Shown here: positions 1 through 11,700 of the stretch, in pieces | Layout: the number at the start of each line of letters is the position of its first letter | How positions within the stretch are numbered: the first letter of the stretch is position 1 | Origin: Brugia malayi | Taxonomy: Eukaryota > Nematoda > Chromadorea > Rhabditida > Onchocercidae | Length of the DNA stretch: 64,000 nucleotides | Direction: 5' to 3' | Assembly: GCF_000002995.4 (NCBI RefSeq) | Contig: NW_025062479.1 | Coordinates: 19,092,721 to 19,156,720 of the forward strand | The notes under the pieces: model-generated | What the model saw: only the letters and a program-made list of their open reading frames with translations | Database searches by the model: none | Told to the model about the DNA's origin: nothing | Made by a program: the position numbers and the translations under genes

Positions 1-32
1 AACTTACCATTATTATTCATCTTTCTTTGTAG

Positions 33-92
33 GTTTTTAATTTGGAAGGACCCGACAACCCCATCATTTACCACGTCGTTCTTCCAAAATAG
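33..92 (+). CDS. Terminal exon of an unidentified gene, truncated by the window edge
   Basis: A pyrimidine-rich acceptor (CTTTCTTTGTAG, ending at 32) is followed by a 19-codon open frame, VFNLEGPDNPIIYHVVLPK, then TAG at 90-92. An AATAAA at 215-220 lies about 125 nt downstream and fits the end of this transcript. Phase 0 is assumed, because the upstream exons lie outside the window. I do not recognise the protein from this tail; it is polar then hydrophobic, with no motif I can name. The next gene, COP1, converges from the other side. Confidence is moderate that this is a real last exon and low on any function. Confidence 0.5.
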   Translation, partial: VFNLEGPDNPIIYHVVLPK

Positions 93-1380
93 TTTGCAAA
101 TAGTGCAATTCAAGGAAAGTTCATGAAATGGGACGCACAAGTGTATATAATGTGATTAAGCGATGTTTTTTAATTATATAATCATGTGTATGGACATTCT
201 TTTCATTATACTGCAATAAAAGCATGTTTTTAATTATATAAAATGCCACCCATAGCATTTGCTTACGTCCTCTTATTTCAGAACTGGCTTTAACCATTAC
301 AAAGATAGAAATTACTATGCTGGTACGCTTAAATTACAAGAGAATGGAAACATACAAAGCCAAAAGGCTTAGCACACTAATTTTCCTTGCACTCTGTAAT
401 CACCAGCAGAGTTACTTCAGCAATAACCACAAGTAAATAATTATGTAGTTGTATGTGATAACAAAGTGCCTCATACCATCATCGACGTCAGACATTTATA
501 AAAAAATCACAACAAGAACTGTTAAAAATCTGCGAACATTATCGAACAGAACGATTCGCATGACAATTTTGTAAAGTTTTCACTTAAAAATTTCGAGAGA
601 AACAGACGAAGAATCGCGCTGTAACCAACTGGAATCCAAAACCCATTGCAAAACTAAGCCAACACAAATTATAACGAAAAAAGTTATAACTTTTCTCCTC
701 ATAATTTCATTATCAGGTAATAAGCCTATATTAATATAAAAATATTTTGATAGCTACTATTTCTTGCAGAAATAGTGAAAAATACGCAACTGAATAGTAG
801 AAAATGCAATTCTTTTGGTTCATCATCATTAAGTTATAAGCTTGGTCTGCAGTCGATCCACATTTAATTTGAATGATTTCTCATGGAGTGAAATTTCTTT
901 CCAAGTTCACAGAACATGATTTGTATTTCTTATGGAGTGAAATTTTTTCCATTCATAAAAAAAAAAAAAAAAAAATTTCCCATTGTGGTGTCCAGCATTG
1001 TTAGTAGATCAAAAAAAAGTCTGATTCTATAATTACTTCTAATCTACTGTAATTAAAACATGCAATGCAAATTCAATAAAATGCATTACATTTAGTTAGT
1101 ATGTAATAAAAATCATGAAGCGATTCCAATATCTTTAAATATGAGGAACATTTTTCTTCAATAATAAAAATTTAAATCTTCCACTGCTCAATTATTAGAA
1201 AATTAAAATTTCCCATAAAATCAATCAAATAAAAATACAAGTAAGAAACCTTAAATATGATTTTGAAAGACAAAAATGAGATAAATGTGTCGATGTCGAA
1301 ACAACAAATGTTAAAAAACAATAAAAGTGTACGTCTGAGATTTCACCGATATCAAAGAGAAAAAAAAGGCTAAATATATG
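93..1380. other. Intergenic/3' UTR region between convergent genes
   Basis: AT-rich DNA with homopolymer runs, including a long A run at about 958-975. It separates the 3' ends of the left-edge gene and COP1. I see no further open frame flanked by splice signals. Two short similar segments near 165-185 and 225-245 share TTTTTAATTATATAA. Confidence 0.5.
215..220 (+). terminator. Poly(A) signal AATAAA of the left-edge gene
   Basis: Canonical AATAAA about 125 nt after the TAG of the left-edge terminal exon, in AT-rich DNA. It supports that exon being the 3' end of a + strand gene. Confidence 0.45.
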
Positions 1381-4300
1381 CTAAATAAGTTCAAATACAT
1401 GTGTTGTTCCTTGACTGTTCGCTGCCACAACAATATTCGAATTCTAAAATATTATTCAATAAGTTACTTCAATTTCAAAATCAACCGATGAGTTTCGACT
1501 CAAATATTTTTATAATTCGATAAATAAATACCTTTTTCCAACTAACAGCAGACACAAAATCAGAAGAAGAATCAGTTGCCAGAAGCGCCGAACGAGTATT
1601 ATCTGCACGACCGAAATCATAGCACATTAACGGATCGCATAAGCCCTTATGATACAGATAGAGATGATTATTTTCCGATCCTGCAGTAGCTTTTTCATAG
1701 CTTTAATGAACCTAATTCACAGAGTCTGTTCTCTTGCAAATTTATTTTAAAAAATACCAGTTCAAATTTAAAGTATAAAAACAACTTACCACATACGATG
1801 TGATTACCATCGGTTGCCAAACCCACAAAATTTCTTTCATTTTGATGACCTTTCATAGTGCGTATACATTTTCCGCTACCTACATCCCATAATCGGAGAT
1901 TACTATCGGTAGACCTGTATTTTATGTCATTTTGAGATATATAAAATGAACATTTTCAAACCAAAATCAAGGCATAAATGAAATGCAAAAATACCTTTAC
2001 GGATACAATTTCTTCGAATATAATTATGGAAACATACGAGAAAAAAAAAAAAAGGCAAAATAAAGACAAAAGCTAACGCTGAAACGACTTCATTTTCGGT
2101 ACAATATTTGACGTAAGATACTGCCTTTCGATGGCCACGAAAGACATTAACCGGTTCTATCGGTCTTCGGATATCGTACAAGTGAATGCAGTGATCTATG
2201 ATATATCAAACTTTTGTATGAATTCAATTTTATATAAATTACATAGTCTGTAGCAATAGAACTAATACCCACACTGTTAAAAAACCAATATGGAACAAAC
2301 AGATCTTCAAACGTTGTAAAACAATTGCCCAAACGCTCTGTTTATCATCCTATTAATTAGCGGCTTTAAAATTTTGAATTTGAATGCTTAAAAAAAAAGC
2401 TCTTACCGGCAGAACCAAAAACAAGATAATTTCGCTGCGTTGGACTGAAACAGACGCAACATACATTGACTTTAGCATCAATTGTTGCCACAGAACGATC
2501 CACACCGATTGACCAAAGTTTCACCTATTATGTTGATAAAATCTGCTTAATATTTGAAAGAATACTGGAATTATCAAGCTTAGCAAGGTATTTACGAACC
2601 AGTTCTCCACTTTTACCGCTTGTAATCATACAGATGAAAACAGTAACCGTATAGATCACCTGATGACTAGGGGCGTAAAAATATTCAGAGAATTTCAATT
2701 CAAATACTCATAAGACTAACAAAACTCACTCGTGCATCATCAGATCCAGAAGCCATTAAATGAGGATCAACACTGTTGAAGACCACAGTCCAACATCGCT
2801 TCTCATGTTCATAAAAAGCAATATTTCCAGCTAATTTATAACGAATTAGAATAAAATTTATCTCTCATAAGCTTCTCAATATAGATATGACCGAAATGGA
2901 CAAAGTTATAATCCACATGAAAAGTCGTGACATTCTACAATTTGGTTTCAAATTTCGCCAATTACATAAAGACATGAAATATACTACAGAAGGCAGACCT
3001 GATAACGCCTAATTGATTTTGCAAGTGAGGTATCCCAAAGTTGTACTGTTCCATCGTAATCACTGCTTGCAAGAGTGTTTTTACAATAGGGATTCCATGA
3101 CACATTACTGGAAACAAATTATCATTGTTAAATTTCCTCAAACAAACTGCTACTAGGACCAAGGAACAATGATGAAAAAATGCAGAAAAGCTGAAAAAAT
3201 ATAAAGACCTGATTTTGGACGTACACTGAAGCTGAGTAACAGGATAATGCAAAGTATCTGTGTTTTCGATAACTGATTGGAATTCATACACTTTTATACG
3301 TTTAGCAACACCCGCCAGGATAAAATATTCACCATCTTTGTCGAATTCAATGCTGAAGAAATCTTTTTTCGCAATACCTTTATTATAACCATTTGAAATA
3401 ACATAAACACGGTTCTCATTTTGCAGTAATAATACTACTCCCTTGAAACACTTTGAAAAGTATTAATGCCTTCTAGAAATTACTCATGTTGTTTTTGTCA
3501 AGGTGTTTTTGTATTGAACTTCATTTAAATTAAAAACAACTCTTTTTATAGTATCATTATTTCGCTCCGACATTGATATTGAATTACGTCCTGTGGTAGA
3601 CTAGTTAAAATCAGATGAGGCCAGAATGCTAACAACACAAATGAAAAATGCATTACCTTGAAACAATAGATAATGCAGCTGTTGCATCTGCAACATTATA
3701 ATTTAAAGACGCTAAACGCCGGAAACTGCCATATTGCGACATGGCGTGTAATACTTGCGAAAAATCATCAAGAGTGTCGCAACATGGACCCAATGAATCA
3801 TCCGTAATAGTCCTAGATTCTGCAAAAAAAAAAAAAAAAAAGAAAAAATGTTGGTATATTAAATATACAAAACCTACTTCTTTAAAGAAAAGCTGAACTG
3901 GATGGATGAAAAGGGAGGGTCGGAGTTACTGAGTCTAGGGATAGGAAGTAAATGGAAATATCTGAAAGAATTAAAAATGGTTATATTGTATACGGGAAGT
4001 TGCATTACTAAAAAAAGAATTAATATAAATCTGTCCGCATTTGAATGATCAAGAGAAAAAAAAAAAAAAAAACAACGACTGGTTATATGATGTTACGGAA
4101 ATGCTCCTTTTATGATGAAGCATAAAAGAATAAAATGGTCGTATTCAATCCCAGTTTCCACGAAATTTCTAGATACCATCGTAAAAGGTATCATTTGCTA
4201 CAAAAGAAGCATTAAGGTAATGAAGGATTCTAAATCTACGTTTGGACTGTATTGAAATTTAATTTTACGGCTATCACTATCACTTTGCTTTGTATATATT

Positions 4301-4743
4301 GTGGATATGTTTAAAGTAAAATAAAAAACAGCATAGCGACAAGCTAGTCATACATACATATATATATATATCGATTATGTTAAGAGAAACGAACCCAATA
4401 ACTCGAAACAGGACGAGTAATGAGGACGAACCACCATTTCTCTATCTTTCCAAAAGGAACAAAATTTGCATATAAAAGAAAAGTTAAAGCTGACCTGTGT
4501 TATTTAAACGCCTACTAAAGTAAGCTTGCTCTAAACCGGTCATATGCTGCTGAAGACGACTGCGATATTTTCCTATTTCCTCAGTATCATTATCACCACC
4601 ATCAAACCTCATTTTTTTCAGAACTGATGCAGACTGCATTATTTGTGAACCACTGGCATCTGGCACCATTCGTTGTGAATGTGTGCCAGCGTTATTGCTC
4701 GAATCGTCTTTCATCATCGCCTACATAATAAACAATAATTGGA

Positions 4744-4825
<82 letters not shown>

Positions 4826-7191
4826 AACCCAATATTGAATTGCTAAACAGTTATTTTATTCTAATTCAAAAACATTAGTACAGGTCAAACTAGATGACTT
4901 AGTTCGGAAATATAGGATTGCACTACCCAAATGATGCCTTTTAAGCACTTTTTCAGTTCAAGAAAGCTAACAATAATAATAAAAGTGCCAAACATGATTA
5001 TTAGACAGTGATTAGTGGCTAACAAGATGGAAAATAAAAAACGATAGATTATTTGCTAAATGATGGACAAAATTTGCTAAATGATGGACAAAACAAACTA
5101 CAGGAATTGAAAGTTTATTTAAGAGACCAAAACTGTGCTTAAAACCATTCACCCGCAGCTAGGATCTCACCCTCAACATTCAAAATATTTTTCCTTAAGA
5201 TCTGGATAAAGGCAGTAATCTGATGATGACACAGAGGACAGGTATCAAATTTTAATATGAAAACCCAACCTATCAATATCTACTGCACTATGTGATGGAC
5301 GTACAGCTCAAAAAACTTGTTTCTGAGTTTTGTCAGGCACAGCATTTTTCATAGATAAAACAATGAGTTGCATTAAAGAGATTTACAGGAAAACCATGCA
5401 AGGAAATGACAGAGTGAAACATTAAGATAAAGGTCAAATATGTATCAGTAACAATAAATTACATAAAAATAGTACTGGTGCACGAGGTTTTATAGAAAAA
5501 TTGATCTAATAATTCCGGTAAATCAGTACAAATAAAAAGCGTAACTAAACTCCCGAATTGCTTCAGAGAGATAAGCCAAACATTTTCTCCCAAAAGTAGC
5601 TCAAGATAGCTAATTCTTTTAATTCCCCTATGTTTTGTCACTGGAAATGGCCTCAAATATAACATTAAAGTTACTATAGTAATTACAACATCAAGAATTA
5701 TATCCTTTAGGCAGAGGGCTGTACACCAAATAAATTCCATCATGGAGAATGAATTAACTCAGGAACAAAGAAAAAAACACTTAACATGATTTTTCTGTTC
5801 TAATATAAATTATATTAGAACTGATGCTGTCACCTGAATGGAAGCTTTATCATTCCGTAAAATGGATAGCTCATTCTGAAGCTGCTTAAGCTTCTCTTCT
5901 CGTTGTGCAATCATTTCATCAATAAACTCGTTCAGGAGCATGTTTTTTCTCCGAGTGACATTATTACTAATCTGTTCACGTCGCTTTTTCAAAAGATCCA
6001 TAAAATGATCCAGAAAATTAGCATCTGCATTCAAAGCCAAATCAACCAGTTTTTCGCTTGTTAACTCCAAGCCCTCATTTCTACCCTGCACAACGAAAAA
6101 AATGTGAAGTACGATAAAGACAGAAGCGATAAACATAAACAAAAAATCCAAACAGTCTGAATCAAACATATTATTTGCAAGTGAAAAAATAAATGCTCAC
6201 AGAAAACTTACACTGACGGCTGCAAGACTGCGCGCCGTCTTTATGTTGCGTCGAATTGCATCTACAATGCTAGCTGCCGTAAAATTAGGAAAAACAATGG
6301 GACCCGATCTTGGATCCAAACCTCGACTACACACAGGACATCGTAAAGAACGCTCCAGATGTGCACTGATACATTCGCGGCTGTAACAAATGCGCCATCT
6401 AATTCTTACCGAAAAACATTAAATAGATACTGCTTACAAATGAAGCGCTCCTATCAGAATTTTGTAAAGAAAAATAACAATTACGCTGTTTCACTTAAAG
6501 GAAATAAAATCATTATAGAGTTCAATATCTTTGCCGAAAGCTTCCCTTCCCTATATTCTAGTACAGATTATTATCGCGCTGGATCTCGGAAGTACCGCCA
6601 TACGGAAATCAATGAAATATACCAGAATGAATGACCACATAATGTTGAATACGGTTCGCGGAAAAGTTGGAAACAAATCGGACTGAAATAGAAATGCCGT
6701 ACATAATACCTCACGTATGCACACTGTACAAAAGATAAGTGGTGGTTTCAAAAACCTTTAGTTTACTAGCGAAATGAAGGTACAGCAAATATTAGTTGTT
6801 GTATGGATTTAACCGGAAGCATGCGAACAAGCGAGGAACAAATGTCTTTAGTGTAGAGGAAGCTTCGCGACTTTCACTCCAACAGAAAAATAGTTCATGT
6901 TGCTGGAAAATTAGGCTGAAGGGAACTGATTTTTTCCTTAGCTAAATAAAAGTAGAAAAGTAGAAGCAAAAAGAGAGGATGATAAACGTACCAATCATAG
7001 AGACTTTTGAGGGGGACGGAGGGCAAGTGTTCACAAGTTGAGGTCGAGAACGTGGACGACTCAGATAACAAGGAAGATGACGAGCAATGTTCAAGCGGAT
7101 CATTAGCATTTCGGCTCGCATTCTCTACTGTTTCGTCTTCGGAAATCGACTGGGCCATTGGACGTTTACGGATGTATCGACCCGCTGACAT
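1381..7191 (-). CDS. cop1: COP1-type E3 ubiquitin ligase (RING, coiled coil, WD40)
   Basis: Exons (- strand order): 6992-7191, 6623-6682, 6212-6380, 5834-6085, 4495-4720, 3657-3819, 3209-3352, 2999-3107, 2730-2801 (or to 2810), 2407-2524, 2078-2195, 1790-1914, 1532-1680, 1381-1443; about 655 residues. ATG 7191 is the first ATG in the open frame. A C3HC4 RING is assembled across three exons: [20 protein letters not shown], then FCREC, then RCPVC (about residues 67-105), followed by the family-typical FPNF. A charged coiled coil follows (about 144-227), then YFSRR and at least six WD40 blades from about residue 355. These include [35 protein letters not shown] and a [13 protein letters not shown] block, as in COP1. 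COP1 binds VP-motif substrates and ubiquitinates transcription factors in the nucleus. The start of exon 9 lacks a good AG acceptor (see findings). Identity is near certain; that one boundary is not. Confidence 0.93.
4746..4822. repeat. (AT)n microsatellite in a COP1 intron
   Basis: An essentially perfect AT dinucleotide run of 77 nt, lying just upstream (in transcript sense) of the COP1 exon at 4495-4720. It is self-complementary, so it could form hairpins and is likely length-polymorphic. Confidence 0.95.
5051..5093. repeat. 21-bp tandem duplication in a COP1 intron
   Basis: Two adjacent identical copies of a 21-bp unit (ATTTGCTAAATGATGGACAA plus one A), starting at 5051 and 5072. It is purely intronic and looks like a recent replication-slippage event. 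Confidence 0.9.
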
Positions 7192-8762
7192 CACGACAAC
7201 ATGCCACTCTATGGCACCTGTACGAATCACCCAGCACCACTAAACTTGAACACAATTACGAGCCACTGCAGCCTTCTTAAACCAACAACGTGAAGACCAC
7301 GGCAAACCACGTGCTAAAGTTATTTCACCGCAAGTTATGCGACTACTGTAACAGTCCCAATGAAAAAGCAAGGACCGGTATTGAAGTCATTTAATAACTT
7401 CAATGCGAGGTAATCCCACGTGTTAGGAGATAATTCGACAACCAATTTACCAACGGAATTTATGAGGAATCCAAGAACACAACATGCCCTTCCGACGTAA
7501 GCGTAAGCTCACCGACTTTCCCTACAGCTGAAGTATAAGTGATGCCACAGAAGCCTTCACATAGTGGTCGAAATATCCCCAATTAGTTATCTCTACTAAG
7601 CTCTTTTTGGTGATTTACGTAGCTTCATATTACCGATTTACTTTTAATGAAATTTTGTAGAAATCCGTTTTCCAAATTTTGATTCGTTGCTGAATAAGGT
7701 ATTTGTTTGCTTCGGTTAAAAATTAAGAGAGTTTTTGTCTGTTTCAAAAGATCATTCCAATTCATATCACAAAAATTCAGACAATACAGTAATTACTACT
7801 GTTCGAGAAAAATGGACAGCAGTTATTTAATTACACATGTAAATTTCTGAAATAAAAACATATGCAAACTATGGAAATGAATAAGTAGAAAATACAAAAG
7901 GAAGTGAAATTTACTGAAAAATTGTGGCACTGTAAATTTACACCGGAATGGGACTCTTATTCCCGTAGTGAATTTTCGTACTGGGAACTTTTAAAAACTA
8001 CAACATTTCGCAGTCAAACTAGGCACTATTTCCTGGCTTCAAGTAATCTCTAATCATAAATACTATCAGCAGTTACTGTTTAGAAAAATAGGCTTCATTG
8101 TGTCGAATGGCTCTAAAGAACAAGAGAGATATGCAAATTGCCCATGAACAGTATTTGTTTGCAATAAGAAAATGACCAGTTAATTACACTCCACAACTGA
8201 ACATATTTTCACTTAAGATTTGAAAAAAAAAAATGGACACTGCAAAATTTCTGGATAGAATATAACTGCAAGTGAAAGACGAAAGCTTAAAACCATGACT
8301 GTAATAGAGAGCCGTTGTTACAGAAAAACATTCCACTTATCGTATATTAAAGTAAAATGCCACACACTCATAGGTTTAACATCTCACGGTGAATTTCAAT
8401 AAGAAATATATTTTTCAAAAATTCCGCGAAGTCAACTGCACAACACATTAGCCTACCTTAATTCATATGAAGGAAGTACACTAGAAGCATGATACTAGAA
8501 CTGAATCCAACAAAACACAAAGATAGCTCACATAGCTCCGTCTCGATAAAGTGGGATGTTCTTAGTGAACTATCACATTCTATACCTTATACTCACTCAC
8601 ATTCCATAGTTTGTTAGAATGTTCAAATTTGGTAACAAAATTCTGCATGCTAAAAGCGAAAATGGACAAACTGAAAAACTACAAGGACTAGCTCAAAAAA
8701 GAGATACGTCAACCAAACGAGTGAGAAATATTAAATTCTTATAACCAGTCCTAAATATGAAA
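7192..8762. other. Intergenic: COP1 upstream region and GAK 3' flank
   Basis: About 1.57 kb between the COP1 start codon and the GAK stop codon, both on the - strand. It must hold the COP1 promoter or trans-splice site and the GAK 3' UTR. The part nearest COP1 (7200-7550) is less AT-rich than the rest. I see no supported coding exon on either strand and no clear TATA motif. Confidence 0.5.
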
Positions 8763-11700
8763 TCAAATGGATTGTGAGCCAGCATTTTCGTAAGCTGTCC
8801 ATGCATCATTCAATTCCGTAAATATGGCACGCGCTAACGTCTCGTTCTCAGTGCCAACCTGCTTGTCCGGATGTATTACCAAACACGCTTTATGGTAATA
8901 CTTTTTTATCTATAAAGAAAAAATAAGTAAAAACAAAGCTGATCTTAAAACTTTTTCATCATTTTCTAATGACACTGATTAAACTTTGTTTAACTTTGCT
9001 TTTGCTTAACTCATGCCTGGAGCTTCTTTAAATTTATACAAAACTCGTTGACTAACTACATAAACTATTTCCGAAATATTGTAATCAAATCCGGAAATTG
9101 TAATTCAAAGATTTTTTGCCTCATCAAAAGTTTTTTGCAATTATTTAACAAATCTAGAACGCATGTATTTTTCTTTACATCCTATACAAATCCCTATCCT
9201 TCATTCTTTTTTTGGGAACCAATTTACTTGTTGAGCAGTTAGCAAATCGCCAATACTTGGTTGAACCCAATTCTCAGCGTTCGGCCATAAGATATTGTTC
9301 ATAGACCCCAGCAATGCTCTGATGTTTCTTTCTTTTCCGTTCGTCCATTCTTTCACCTGAAAGAAAAACTTCAAAACATGTAGAAATACTTAATTATCAA
9401 AAGAATTAGTTGAGCAACATTTCTTTATTAAAGCATACCTTAACTTCAATAGGATCCAGCTCCCTAATTTCTTCTTGTCGCTTCATTTCATCTAAAGATT
9501 TTATAGTTTTTGAAGACGTTTGAAAACCCTGAGAAGTGAGAAGATCATCAAACGCGTTCTCAAAATTTTTTGGCTTGCCACCTGAAAAATATTACCAGAT
9601 TGTTAATATTAAGATTGAGGAACGCATTCTCCACTAACCTTGAAAATTTAGTGGTTGAATTTGGACATTTTAATGAGCCATGAATTTTTTGAATTTACTC
9701 AAATTCTTTGTTTTAGAAATTCAAACTTTTTTCTTCAAGTGCTGCATGCATGCATAAGAAATATTAAAAAATATGACCAGCCAAAAAGAGAATTAAAAAG
9801 GAATCTGAATGACAAATAAGTTTAGGTATTACCTCCAACGGAATTGAGTGTGTCAAAATATGCTCGACTGTAACTGGGTTGTTGCTGATTACTCATCGCA
9901 GATTTACTTGCTTCTACTGAGCTATCTAAAAAGTCAAAACTTTTGAAATTTTACCACGCAGTTCGAATAAGATTTGAGATAAGTAATACGAAATAAACTG
10001 ATTCTATCTATACTATTGCTTAGCTCATATTATCAAAATGTTCAAGTAAAAAGAGATTCACAGCTAATTTAATAACAAACTTTTCAGTGACGGAATTGTA
10101 TTCTTTGTGCATACTAAAAATTCAGAAAATGGATCAGTGTTCATTTCCGATGTCGAAGCCATAACATCTACAGTGGAAAAAATTGGTGCACAAGCATTAT
10201 TACGTTGCATTCCGTGCTTATAGAAATCGTTGTCTAAAATAAGCCGGTTTTTTTTTTTTTTGAAAACAAAATTTTGCTAAAAAAGTGAAACGAAAAACAT
10301 TGACCTTCATTAGCAACGTAACAAAAGTATTTTTGAAACTAAAAATAAGAAGTTTTGAAAAACTATATAACTTGGAATAAAAAATAAACAAGAAAAAAAA
10401 TAATGTTCAAAAAATAACAAAAATATGTGAACCTCCGAAGTGAACGTTAGAGTTAGATGAAGCATTGTCAGGTATGTTTAAAGATATATTTGCTGCATCA
10501 TGTCCGGAAATATTTGTTAACAGTAAAGTATCACCATTAACATCATTCACTAATTGCGCACGATTAGACGAACACGAAACATGAGAATCTAAAAACTGTC
10601 AATAACAGTATTTAATTTGTATAACATTAACGAAATGAGATATGTGACCAATACAGAAAAATGCTCATTAACTGCAAACATATGAAAATTACTGAATACT
10701 ATCTTTTGAATACTTTCTGAGGATACGAAATAAGTCGACTTTATTTGAACTACTGTTTAACTCATATTCTGGAGACGTTTCAAGTAAAAACAGATTTAAA
10801 TCCAATTTGATAACAAGCTTTTCAGTGGTGGATATTACCTTTCAGGCATAAAAGAAATCCAGAAAATGGATCAATTTCCATCTCTAATATTGAAGCCATA
10901 ACTATTAGTTGGCTGATTTTACTCAAAACCAAAACAAATTTATCGATTGTCAGGAATAACCAAAAATTTTAGAAAAATACCAATCTCTAATCCAAGCAAA
11001 TCGGCATCTTTTTCAGCAGTTAAAATCTTTGATTTCTCAACAGATTCCGGTTGTCCTTCACAACCGAATTTATATTGATCATCACCAATTTCCTCTTCAG
11101 CAGTATTAATATGCAGACCACACATACGTCCCGGGACATCGGCATCTTCTGCTCGTTGTATTAACTAAAATAAATAAAAATTTCTTGTTAAAGAATCAGA
11201 AGTTTCTAAGCAGCTGTTAGGAATTGCGATTGGAAATACTGAGTGACAATTAATGCGAAAACAGCCCTTAAACTACATCTATTAAACATTGCATACAAAA
11301 TTATATATAACATATATGAGTTCAGATGCACATATGTCGCATATTCCAATTAATAATAAATTCACATCCAAGCAACAATCTTAATAAAAGCTCGGAAAAA
11401 TAGCAATTGGATTTCCAAGGCACTTTTTCTTAGAAAAACATAACAGCTTTAGGAAAGCAACTACGCTTCTTTCGCTGATTCTCCAGCTTCCTTAGTTCCA
11501 GTTCATGTTCAGCATTCTTTTCATGGTTAACATTTTTTTAAAGCTTTGTTAGAAAAGTTGGAAGTTTAAAACTAACACCAGTGCTACTGATATCCGAAAA
11601 ACAACAAACTCTCAATCTTCCCTTTTAAAAAAAGTTACAAGCATTCTTCTCCATTTTCTAATCTTTATCTTCATAACCTAAAATCAGCAATGATCTCCTC

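Noticed and set aside
3541..3600. Possible COP1 exon after CTACCACAG
   Set aside because: Every phase meets a stop or the wrong frame; the SIEFDKDGE exon at 3209-3352 joins the previous exon directly.
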